Shown in pieces: positions 43,538-51,800 of a DNA stretch of 64,000 nt; position 1 is the stretch's first letter; every line of letters starts with the position of its first letter. The stretch is from Neonectria sp. B-13 (Eukaryota > Ascomycota > Sordariomycetes > Hypocreales > Nectriaceae). The position numbers were made by a program, and so were the translations under genes. The stretch lies in assembly GCA_002682825.1 (NCBI GenBank), contig NOKP01000017.1, positions 434,001 to 498,000 of the forward strand. The letters run 5' to 3'. The notes below the pieces were generated by a model. The model saw only the letters and a list, made by a program, of their open reading frames with translations. It did no database searches and was not told where the DNA came from.

Positions 43538-43892
43538 AAATACAATGCTCTTCCTTAATACTAAAAGATTTCTATATAAGTCTTAGTAAGGCATAATAGC
43601 ATTAAAGCTGTGTATATAAGTATGCCTTATTAATGCAGCTAGCTAATAGCTAAGACTACCTCTAATGAGTTCTCATATCTTCTTAGCTTCTTATTAAGGG
43701 CAAGCGTCTTTATGGCTGTGTTTTAGAATGGATACATATTCCCGACTGCAAAGACTTCCTTGACACTGGGGTAGAATTGAGAGTAGAGAAGGCCAGAGAT
43801 GCTTATCAATCCATTAACATCCATACGGCCTATTCTCCTACAGGTATATTTACTTATATTACCTAATCTCTTTATCTCTGAGAATAACCTTA
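43538..43892. repeat. AT-rich block truncating the DUF1906 pseudogene
   Basis: TA-rich, no open frame, begins where DUF1906 homology ends. Looks like RIP-degraded or repeat-derived DNA; parent element not identified. Confidence 0.45.
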
Positions 43893-44946
43893 TTAGGGTG
43901 AGATATTATTTTCTAATGCAGTATACACAAATTTAAAGGCTGCCTTAAATTGGGCCATATCCGTCTTATCTGTAGAATTTGGCCTTGCTGCAAATCCATG
44001 ATTAACACCAGGAAATACCCTGCGTATTAAGGTGTGACACTTTGCAGATGCCCAGCGATCAAGATCCTCCCCCAAGCTCTTAGATACCATATGGTCTTTT
44101 TCAGCAAGTCCAACATAGGTCTGGCAGCTGGTATTGCCAGAAATATCCGCTTCCTCAACAAAGCTCTAGGATATGTACAATTAGCATTGGAATCAAGGTG
44201 CTATCATATGAGATGGATTGATTACAGCGACAGTAGAACTGGGTTATCTGTTAACGAGAGAAAACTTACAGGATGCAAGGCCACTGTGACTTGTATACCG
44301 GGCCATGATGATGCTCGTAGTGCCTGCTTGCCACCGATGCAGTAACCCACAACAGCGATATGCGACTTTGTCATAGAGTTAAAGTCACTGACCGCAACAG
44401 AACCGCGTATATGATTATAGAGATACTTAGAATGTCGTTCCAAGGTCTCATGGGAATGTCTCTCGAGCCATGAACCCATATCGAAAGAGGCTTCGAGAGG
44501 ATTGCTTCGGTCCCGTGTAAGCAGGGAGATGGGTACCGGCTCTCCTTTCGTTCCAGTGGAATCAGCTTATGCCTATAGGTCGGTGCCACAGCTGTACACA
44601 TCGAGGAGATTCACCATCAATATGGGCTCATACCTTCAAAATAGTCTGGTACCAGAGTGACCCAACCACGCTCAGCAAACATGTCAGCAAGGATCATGTT
44701 GTGACTTGCGAGCCCGAACCCGTCAGGGAGTAAGATGAGGGTCCCCTTAATGATCCCGCTGAGAGGGTGGGTTTCGTAAACCTCAATCTCCCCCAGCAGT
44801 CTCAATTCCCCACGCAATTCAGACGAGGCTAGAATAGGGTAAGGTATTAGCCATAACGCAGTAATTCCAAAGGGATGTTCCCAAGATTGAATGGCATTAC
44901 CGTCTGCAGGGTGCCCGATGGCGCAGCAACCGGGGCTTGCGCTCAT
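43893..44946 (-). CDS. Dienelactone hydrolase family protein (4 exons)
   Basis: Exons 44946-44901, 44828-44634, 44544-44270 and 44165-43893 close in phase to 262 residues. The alpha/beta-hydrolase fold shows GTLILLPDGFGLASHNMILADMFAERGW, VPDYFEGEPVP across intron 2, the nucleophile elbow VGYCIGGKQAL (Cys as in dienelactone hydrolase, G-x-C-x-G-G), the AEKDHM loop with the aspartate and VNHGFAARPNS with the histidine. So the Cys-Asp-His triad is intact. The first exon (MSASPGCCAIGHPAD) has the Cys-rich start of many fungal members. Such enzymes hydrolyse dienelactones in chlorocatechol breakdown, but fungal paralogues act on varied lactones and esters. Probably cytosolic. Confidence 0.9.
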
Positions 44947-45536
44947 CTTGAATATTTCTTTGGATATCAAAACTAGATGGAGACTGTTCTACTTCCGTCT
45001 CCCTGAAAGCCAGAGGCCTAGGTCTGGCGTTTACAAATACAAATTTAGTACCGTTTCTAATCGATGATCCGTCATCGGCCATTGATCATTGGAGTCACGG
45101 TTGCGGGGGGGCAAGTGGCACCCCGAGCTCCGAGTTGCCGGAAGGTTGACAAAGGCGACCACACTCCGTGCGACAACCCGGAATAGGGCCTACCTAGGCC
45201 TGAAAAGAGAAAGCTAATTTAGAGATTGCGTTATGTATGGCCGAGGGCAGTTCAATCTGGGGTCTGGGGTAAAGATTTCCGGGGAACTTGATCCATCGGG
45301 GTCATTCGGACCCGGGGTGACGACCAGGAACCGATGACCAACCTTGGAGTCTCACTAGTCTGGCTTACAATAATCGTTCGGGATCAGAACCTGGGTAGTC
45401 TCTGTCTAGGTACAAAAAGGACAGTCTTCCACTAGACAGACTCTTCTCATCAGTAACAAGGCTCTACCATACGATATTCTAGCATCAAGAATTATCTGTG
45501 AGTTTGACTAGGTAATTCAACACAAAAACATCGGCA
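44947..45536. promoter_or_regulatory. Divergent intergenic region
   Basis: Between the hydrolase (minus) and the broken permease (plus) starts; should contain the hydrolase promoter. No gene seen. Confidence 0.4.
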
Positions 45537-46898
45537 ATGACTCCCTCATCTGCCGTTGCGTCGAAGGTCGACGAGGAAAACAGCCACCCAGAGGAATCTG
45601 AGCATCTCGAGCGAGTCCGACCTGAAAATGACAATGCTATCAATCTTCTTACACCGGCCGAGCAGAAGAAAATCCTGTAAGCACCGATTCTCCCAAAGTG
45701 GTGCCACAACGGTGCTGTGGGGTGCATCGTAATGTGCGAACCTTGACTCATCCTCTGCATCTAGTCGTCGAATCGACATGAGGCTTCTCCCTATCTTGGG
45801 TATCATGTACTCGATCTCCATTATTGATCGTTCCAACCTTGGATATGCCATGGTGGCCGGAATGGACATTGATCTCGATATCGTCGGTGGCAACCGGTAT
45901 ACCATTGTTGTCATGACCTTCTTCGTGGTTTACATGTGAGAAATAACCCCTCCAACCCCAAGTTGATTTTGTGGACGAAGAGGGATCGATTTAGACTGCG
46001 TACTAATTAGAAGCCTTGTGCAGTCTTTGCGAAATACCCAGCGTGCGTACTCGGCCTTTACGATCACTGCGAGGGTCTTCGTCTTGGGTAGAGCTAATTA
46101 TTTTCCGGTTCGAATCTTATCCTGCCGAGAGCTGGTCCTGCGAACTGGTTGTCTTTCCTTGGCATGGGGTTTGGTGCAACGCTGATTGGAATGGGATTCA
46201 CACACCACTGGGGTTCATTGGCGGCCTGTCGAGCAATTCTGGGTGCTCTAGAGGCAGGATTCCTTCCAGGTAATAATCCTCCTCCTTTTTATTTCAGCTG
46301 TAACACGTCGGATCTGTGCTGACGTTAACTAATCCCTTAGGCTGCACATATCTCATTACATGCTGGTACACTCGATATGAAGTCGGCAAGAGACTTTCTG
46401 CATTCTGGATTGTCTCCGTCTTTGCGGGTGCCTTCTCGGCTATTTTTGCCTATGCCTTGTCGCTCCTGAAAGGCCAAGAGGCCTTGAATGGCTGGCGTTG
46501 TAAGTATGAGATGCACGACCAGTCTTGGCTATCTTTACCTGCTTGGCGTACCGGTTTCAAACTTGTTCGACGGTTTACTGTGATTTGAACTGATACATGT
46601 GACAACAGGGATCTTTATTATCGAGGGCGCGATCACTATCGCCGTCTGCGCACTGGGCCGGTTTATCATCATTAACTTCCCCGCCCAGTCTGGTGAATTT
46701 CTCAAGCCAGCTGAGAGTCGTAGGGATGTCGGTTTCCACTGTACTTGGCTAGACTTTGGGTGCTCCGTAGTTTTGTTCTTAGCCTGGGATGAAACACAAC
46801 AGCGCACGAGCAGGCCTATCACCATCCACAAGGCTGGAATAGTTGACAATAAAGCAACCACTCTTGATACTCCAGGGACGGTTGAACCAGTAATGTGA
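45537..46898 (+). pseudogene. MFS anion:cation symporter (Dal5/allantoate permease type), truncated
   Basis: Exons 45537-45676, 45765-45935 and 46024-46042 give MTPSSAVASKV...LLTPAEQKKILRRIDMRLLPILGIMYS-type N-terminus, IDRSNLGYAMVAGMD and ILCEIPS. Homology resumes at about 46111 with GPANWLSFLGMGFGATLIGMGF and RAILGALEAGFLPG, then GCTYLITCWYTRYEVGKR, and GWRWIFIIEGAIT across a further intron. No acceptor puts the ILCEIPS exon in phase with the next one. After FPAQSGEFLKPAES the family sequence stops, so only the first six helices remain of twelve. The permease cannot be functional as read. Dal5-type proteins import allantoate, nicotinate or similar anions. Confidence 0.75.
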
Positions 46899-48289
46899 GA
46901 AACGCTTTCCTGGTGAGTTGTTGGGGCGCCCATTGCTGCGATGGATTTGAGAGATGTGGTGTTTGTCTGAGCCTTTGGAAATGGGGAATTCATTTACACA
47001 TATTGAGAATACTTGGCTGTGTAAGCTCTTATGGATAGCTCCTGGAATTGGCGAGTTAAGTAGTGTGACCATCCGCTGTATAATTTTGGCCGCAGCCCAA
47101 AAGGCAGAATAGACTTAAGTCTCCACTTACTAGTTTTCAGAGCTGAAAAGATGTGGACGACGGCGTGGTGTGATATATCCAGCTTGGATTGGTTATTGAA
47201 GTGTGAGGTTTGGGGCTATCAGCGCCACGCACCGGTAACTGTTGGTCGAGATCGGGTCCGTTAGGCCAGCCAGATCAACTCTCCGGAACTTCGGCTAGCC
47301 ATGGCTTAGCCATGGCGCTGATAGTGGGACGACTTAGACGTGTCCCGACTCCAATTCATGCATCTGGCACGTCCCTCCAAGCTCGCCATTCTACTTTCGC
47401 CCAGCGTTTTGCCACTGGTTCCAAGATCGGCGTCTCAGCCATCAGCTCGAAATGCGCCGAGTGACCCAAGTGCATTCTGCGCGAATAGGGTGTTTCTGCT
47501 CCCATCCTCCCCAGGAGCTAATTGTGACTAGATACTCATAGCCTCACTTGTCGAAACCGTACTTGAGGCTTAGGACACTATGAAGATTCTGTAGGAAGAC
47601 TATGTGACTGCGGGTGTCAGTCATATTGACTCTGTCAAATGGAGCATAAGCTATTATTACACTACGCATTAGCGGAGTGTCCATTCCCTTTTGCCGTAGT
47701 GGTCTAGCTTTTCTGACAGAGTCGTTATTCTGCGGGATATTCGTACCCTCTTGGCCTGACAACAATAGCGGTAGCGCATTCACAGTCGTCCTTGCGAGCA
47801 CACTAACGAGAGCTATTATTACGATAGGTTTTTTGAACCTTTGGAAAATTCCAAGGCAAATCTATCCATAGCTCTCAAGACAAGAATATCTCAAGAATAA
47901 CAGATAGTGAGAAATGGTAGTATGGAGAACCCAGAGGCTTATGGCTCTATTTACAAGCTCTGAAGCTCCTAAAGCGAGATACGTACGATACGCATAGTAG
48001 GAGTGCTAAAAGAAAATAGCATCCAGTATTGGCCCAAAAATGCGAGCACAATTCCAGTTTGAAGGAATAACGTAGCAGGCCGTAAAAATATGGTTAAATC
48101 TAGTTTGGTAAGGCCGATGATTACTCCATAGACGCTTTATTAGGTACTTTCTTTTTCTTTTTTTCTTAGATATAGTAAATAAGAGGTGAGTGGTTTATAG
48201 TTCAAAGTGTTTGGCAGATCTTCACGTGTTTTAATGCAGGCCTCGGTTTACTTAAACCTCCACTGCGGGGAACACCATCACATGCACGG
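46899..48289. other. Intergenic
   Basis: 1.4 kb without a recognisable gene. Contains the inverted repeat at 47216-47324 and an AT-rich stretch at 47870-48200. Confidence 0.4.
47216..47324. repeat. Short inverted repeat, 12-bp perfect arms
   Basis: CTATCAGCGCCA at 47216-47227 and its exact reverse complement TGGCGCTGATAG at 47313-47324, 85 bp apart. Near the right arm is a second small palindromic patch, CCATGGCTTAGCCATGG. It could be a miniature inverted-repeat element or a hairpin; no target duplication is obvious. Confidence 0.5.
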
Positions 48290-48296
48290 TATAAAA
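48290..48296 (+). promoter_or_regulatory. TATA box of the TMEM86-like gene
   Basis: TATAAAA lies 85-91 bp before the ATG at 48381, followed by a C/T-rich leader (TTCATCTTTCATCTCATCAC). Confidence 0.45.
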
Positions 48297-48380
48297 TTGC
48301 TCCGATGTTCTATTCATCTTTCATCTCATCACGCTCAGAGCTGAACACTATTATTTAAATCATCGACCCTAGCCGAAGTC

Positions 48381-49052
48381 ATGGAATTTCAGTACGAAGC
48401 CGTCGAGCTGCAGAACGCCCTGCTTATCCTCTCACTGAGCACAGCGCTCATCTACGGTTGGACCGTGCACTCGCAACCGAGCCAGATGCGAATGGTGACG
48501 AAAATTTTGTCCATAGGGATCCTGTCCGTTTCAAACGCCATTTCCCATGGCCCGATTCTGTTGGTAGCTGCCCAAGCATTTGGTGCTCTGGGTGACGCGT
48601 TCCTCGCCTGGAGTAGCGATGAATCATTCTTGTGTGGTCTTAGAAGTTTTTTAGTGGCTCACATTTTCTACATTATTTTGTTTGTCCAAAATGGACGTGG
48701 GCTCGAGTTGTTTTGGTCCGAGTCATGGAGGATACCAACTGCTTCTTCTATGGCGTCGCTAGCTTGTGTTTTGGTCGTCGTTCTCCTACCACGAGTTCCT
48801 CGAGATTTGCAAATTCCGGTCACTGTTTATTCCTCGGCAATCTTGGCCATGGTCTTTGCGGCGCTAACCATGGCCAACCACCTCACTATTCTTGGGGCCA
48901 TACTCTTTACAATGTCTGATACCATCCTTGCGACTGGAAAGTTTCTGGTCCCTGCCACGTCTCGACACCAGATATGGATAGAATACAGTGTTTGGGGTCT
49001 GTATTATTTGGGACAGCTTCGTATACATTTGGCGATGCAACCACACAGCTGA
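48381..49052 (+). CDS. TMEM86 / YhhN family membrane protein (lysoplasmalogenase-like)
   Basis: Single-exon, 223 residues with about eight hydrophobic helices. The family blocks are present: QAFGALGDAFLAW (aspartate in helix 3), FLVAHIFYIILFV, GAILFTMSDTILATGKF (second conserved aspartate) and WGLYYLGQLRI at the C-terminus. TMEM86B and bacterial YhhN cleave the vinyl-ether bond of lysoplasmalogens; the two aspartates are thought to be catalytic. Ascomycetes have few plasmalogens, so the fungal substrate is uncertain. Likely ER membrane. Confidence 0.85.
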   Translation: MEFQYEAVELQNALLILSLSTALIYGWTVHSQPSQMRMVTKILSIGILSVSNAISHGPILLVAAQAFGALGDAFLAWSSDESFLCGLRSFLVAHIFYIILFVQNGRGLELFWSESWRIPTASSMASLACVLVVVLLPRVPRDLQIPVTVYSSAILAMVFAALTMANHLTILGAILFTMSDTILATGKFLVPATSRHQIWIEYSVWGLYYLGQLRIHLAMQPHS

Positions 49053-49529
49053 AATGTCTTTTTTTTTTATATTTATGGACTATCCAGACTTTTAGGCCCT
49101 CGTTTAGCAAGATGCGGAATATAATAGAATACCTATTGTCTCTCACCCAGTGAGCGCCACGGTGGGCAACATGAGCATCAATGGTCGTGAATGCTTGATA
49201 GCAATCGTACTAAGTACTCAGCATGAAAAATCAGGGCCATATTTCTGTTTGAAGAATTTCTATGGCTTTCTGGAAATCACACCTCTAGGAACTTGCAAAA
49301 TTTTCCACTTTAGCTTGCATTCCACTTTAGCTTGCACAAGTGTAGAATGCCCGATATCCGATCCAACTAGCAGCATATTTGGGCTGATGTTGTGGTGGGC
49401 TATGTGCTCATTTGATTGACATAATCTTCGGATGCATCCGTCGGGGCCGAGTCCAGAATGTGTCTGTTGCAAGCCACAATCTGGTACGAGAGCCTTCATA
49501 TTGGCAGAACTATGCGTTGGTTTGAACGG
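49053..49529. other. Intergenic
   Basis: No recognisable gene. Contains a direct duplication of CCACTTTAGCTTGCA at 49306-49320 and 49322-49336. Confidence 0.4.
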
Positions 49530-49780
49530 CTTCGAACCTTGCATCTAATCAAGGTTGCGGGCGCGCTGGCGAAGCAATATCTCCATGCGAGGACAAAAGC
49601 GACGTTATTTCTGATATCTTTGAGGCGCTGCTTGATGAGCTTGCTCCTCACACAATCTGGATCTACGACCAAAGAAACCGACCCGCGACAAGCCATCTCG
49701 AAAATTTAAGAATATATTTTGAACTCTATCGTGATTTACTGGCTGGAGCTTGGCGGGCTTGCTGGTTGAGATCGGAGTGA
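49530..49780 (+). other. Unrecognised open frame without ATG, possible exon fragment
   Basis: Frame 2 is open for 82 codons from a TGA near 49525 to the TGA at 49778. The reading has a protein-like composition: SPCEDKSDVISDIFEALLD, ELAPHTIWIYDQRNRPAT, SHLENLRIYFELYRDLL. I do not recognise the family. There is no start codon at its head and no splice partner was found. It overlaps the end of the OrsD-type frame on the other strand and belongs to the fragment mosaic that follows. Confidence 0.25.
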
Positions 49781-49956
49781 TGCTTGCGCAGGTGGTCCGG
49801 CAGGTTGGTAATAGCATAGCCATGGACTGTACAGACGAGGGCTTGGTAGTGAGGGTAGTATATGAGCCAGCTGCCGCCGCCGCTGCCGCCGCCGCCGCCG
49901 CCGCTACTACTAGCTGGAATTCCAGCTAGCAGCAGGAGCTGGTTATTCTTATCCAT
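49726..49956 (-). pseudogene. OrsD / DUF3505-type zinc-finger N-terminus, fragment
   Basis: 76 residues: MDKNNQLLLLAG, a Gly/Ser run coded by a (GCC)n tract at 49872-49905, then LIYYPHYQALVCTVHGY and LPDHLRKHHSDLN. The C-x-x-x-G-Y...L-x-x-H-L-R-x-H-H pattern is the N-terminal zinc-finger-like motif of the OrsD (DUF3505) family, proteins of several hundred residues found next to helicase-like genes. Only this motif remains. The Gly run splits the N-terminus, so a short functional product is unlikely. Confidence 0.55.
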
Positions 49957-50034
49957 CTAGGCAGCGAGGTAGAATTCGATATTTCTACTATAGAAGGGAG
50001 GGGGGAAGGAATAGCTAAGAAGGCCTCTCTTCCC

Positions 50035-50160
50035 TTTCCTCTTTCAATTCCCCTTTTTCTTTCTTTTTCTTCTTCTTCTTCTCCTTCTTCTTTTTCTTCT
50101 TCTTCTTCCCCCCGCTTTCCTCCTTCCTTCGTTCCTTCGTTCCTTCGTTCCTTCCTGCTC
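50035..50160 (+). repeat. Pyrimidine-rich tract with TTCCTTCG tandem repeat
   Basis: About 125 bp that is almost entirely C/T on the plus strand, including CTT trinucleotide runs and about three copies of TTCCTTCG near 50124-50154. On the minus strand it would code a Glu/Lys-rich low-complexity peptide, which I do not take as a gene. Confidence 0.55.
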
Positions 50161-50268
50161 CTTATGGATTGGATTGGGGCGCCTTCTTTCATTCTTTTCT
50201 TTTTCCTCCTCTATCTTATCTCAGCCGCTCAGGCCGGCCGGCCAGCCAGCCCTGCTTTTTAACTGTGA

Positions 50269-50760
50269 TTGACTAGAAAGCGGTCATCCAAGGACAAGCG
50301 GTCATCCAGGGGCCAGTCTCTAATGGACTGGCAGGAGAAGGACCTGCTCATCATCGATGAGGTCAGCATGCCAGGGGCGCGGACGCTCTATGCCGTGCAT
50401 GAGCGACTCTGCAGGCTCCGCGGCTGCCCCAAGGATTTTGGGGGGATCCCCATCTTCTGTTCAGCGGAGATTTCCACCAATTCCGACCTGTGCAGGAGAG
50501 ATCGATCCTCCTTCCAAGCACGGCCATCTCGTGGGACGACGACAACTCGTTCAGACCAGAGCAAAGGCACCAGCATGATAAAGCGCACGCGCTGTGGAAA
50601 AGGTTCACGGCGGTCGTCATGCTGGAAGAACAGATCCGTGCTGCCGGGGACCCAGAACTGCAGCGGTTGCTGAGGCGAATCCGCCTAGGCGTGCAAGATC
50701 AAACAGATCTAGAGCTACTTAACACCAGGTGCCACCAGCAGAAACGGGAGCTGCATCGAG
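50269..50760 (+). pseudogene. PIF1-like helicase fragment (Helitron-type possible), frameshifted
   Basis: DWQEKDLLIIDEVSMPG is the Walker B region of a PIF1-type SF1 helicase, followed by RTLYAVHERLCRLRGCPKDF and GGIPIF. The frame then shifts near 50465; the family sequence continues in another frame as DFHQFRPVQERSILLPSTAI, then SWDDDNSFRPEQRHQHDKAH, LEEQIRAAGDPELQRLLRRI and TDLELLNTRC. Walker A is missing at the left and helicase motifs V-VI at the right. Such helicases are encoded by Helitrons and by stand-alone genes in fungi; without Rep-domain sequence the type is not decided. Confidence 0.75.
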
Positions 50761-50973
50761 GCCTGGGGCTGTGCTCGACTGCAGAACCGGATCTGAGACC
50801 CGTGGTGCTTGTCTTGGCATTTCCTTGAATTTCAGTGGACAATCTCTGGAGGTCATCGTGTGGCCGACTATATGGCATCTGCTGCAGGTACTGGGAGCTC
50901 TCTTGCTAGGCTCGGCCAGGTCAAATCCAGAGGGTCCGCGCTTAGTAGTCGTCTTCGGTTGAGTGTGTCGCAC
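50761..50973 (-). pseudogene. Zinc-knuckle C-terminus, probably of a Mutator-like transposase
   Basis: Minus-strand frame with GPSGFDLAEPSKRAPSTCSRC then HIVGHTMTSRDCPLKF: a C-x2-C-x4-H-x4-C-type knuckle followed by a Pro/Ser-rich tail. This C-terminal layout is common in fungal Mutator-like (Hop/MULE) transposases. No DDE domain precedes it, and the sequence abuts the helicase fragment directly in opposite orientation. Confidence 0.5.
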
Positions 50974-50999
50974 ATCAAGCCGGTTTGTTGCTGCTCGTG

Positions 51000-51400
51000 T
51001 TAGAAAAATTTAGACATTGCCCTGCTGAGATCGATGATGTCGACCGGTGTCGTGACGTAGTCGCTAAATCCCGCCGCGACACACTTGTCCTGTACGTCCG
51101 ACATGACATTAGCTGATAGTGCGATGATGGGCATCTTCGGGAAGCGGGCGGCTTGTTCCCACTGCCGGATTTCGCGGCATGCCTGGTAGCCATCCTTGCG
51201 AGGCATATGGAGATCGCACTTAAAGAGATATTTGTTAGTTTTTTGTCTCTTTTGAAGGGGAAAAGGACTGTAGGGGCGGAAGTGCTCACTAATAGTAGGG
51301 AGTAATGCTGATGCGACTTGGGCAGGACCACGTTGGTACACTCGACTCCGTCCACCGCGATCTCGACGTCAACGCCAATCTTCTTGAGGACAATGAAGGA
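51000..51400 (-). pseudogene. Hybrid histidine kinase receiver domain, fragment (2 exons)
   Basis: Two exons joined by an intron (51289-51219): an upstream part to 51290 with NSFIVLKKIGVDVEIAVDGV, then 51218-51000 with CDLHMPRKDGYQACREI (phospho-acceptor aspartate in DLHMP), MPIIALSANVM (the T/S position) and AAGFSDYVTTPVDIIDLSRA ending in a stop. This is the C-terminal receiver of a fungal hybrid histidine kinase. The conserved lysine of the K-P motif is replaced by threonine (TTPV). All upstream kinase sequence is missing and homology ends near 51400, so this is a captured or truncated piece. Confidence 0.75.
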
Positions 51401-51470
51401 ATTATGGGCGATTACTAGATGAAACCCTCATATTATGGACAGATAATTACATATGAACGTCAACGGTGCT

Positions 51471-51800
51471 TCATGCCCCGTAATGCACAAATTGTGCCCA
51501 GTTCAGCGGCATACTAAGATCCCCTGCACGCACTGCCATCACAGCCTCCTGCAGCGCCGAAGCTACCTCGTTGTTGTTGATAGCTGACTGGTTCCGCTGT
51601 AATATCAAAGAGTAGAACCCCTTCGCTACCTCTACACACTCCGAGTCCCCAGCTGGCCATAGGCACCCTACAACATGAGGAAACCCTGCCACTTGGAACC
51701 CGCTTACAACGTGTATCACTTCATCCGACAATCGCGCTGCCTTATTCTCTGCCGTGGAGCACGCTGAGAGGTACGCAATCTGCGCGTGGCCATGCTCGTC
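51471..51800 (-). pseudogene. CHAT-domain C-terminus, fragment fused to LINE sequence
   Basis: Frame AQIAYLSACSTAENKAARLSD, EVIHVVSGFQVAGFPHVVGCLWP and a terminal NWAQFVHYGA followed by a stop. The LSACSTA motif holds the catalytic cysteine of the caspase-like CHAT peptidase domain, found at the C-terminus of fungal TPR or NLR-like proteins. The catalytic histidine, which lies further upstream, is absent. In the same reading frame the N-terminal side continues directly into LINE endonuclease sequence (QGEADPIIDLIDEHG), a chimeric junction at about 51800. Confidence 0.75.

Noticed and set aside
46075..46125. tRNA-like B-box (GGTTCGAATCTT)
   Set aside because: No matching A-box, anticodon arm or acceptor stem could be folded around it, and it sits inside the permease pseudogene.
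49926..50192. Glu/Lys-rich 88-residue minus-strand frame
   Set aside because: Produced by a pyrimidine-rich low-complexity tract, not a gene.
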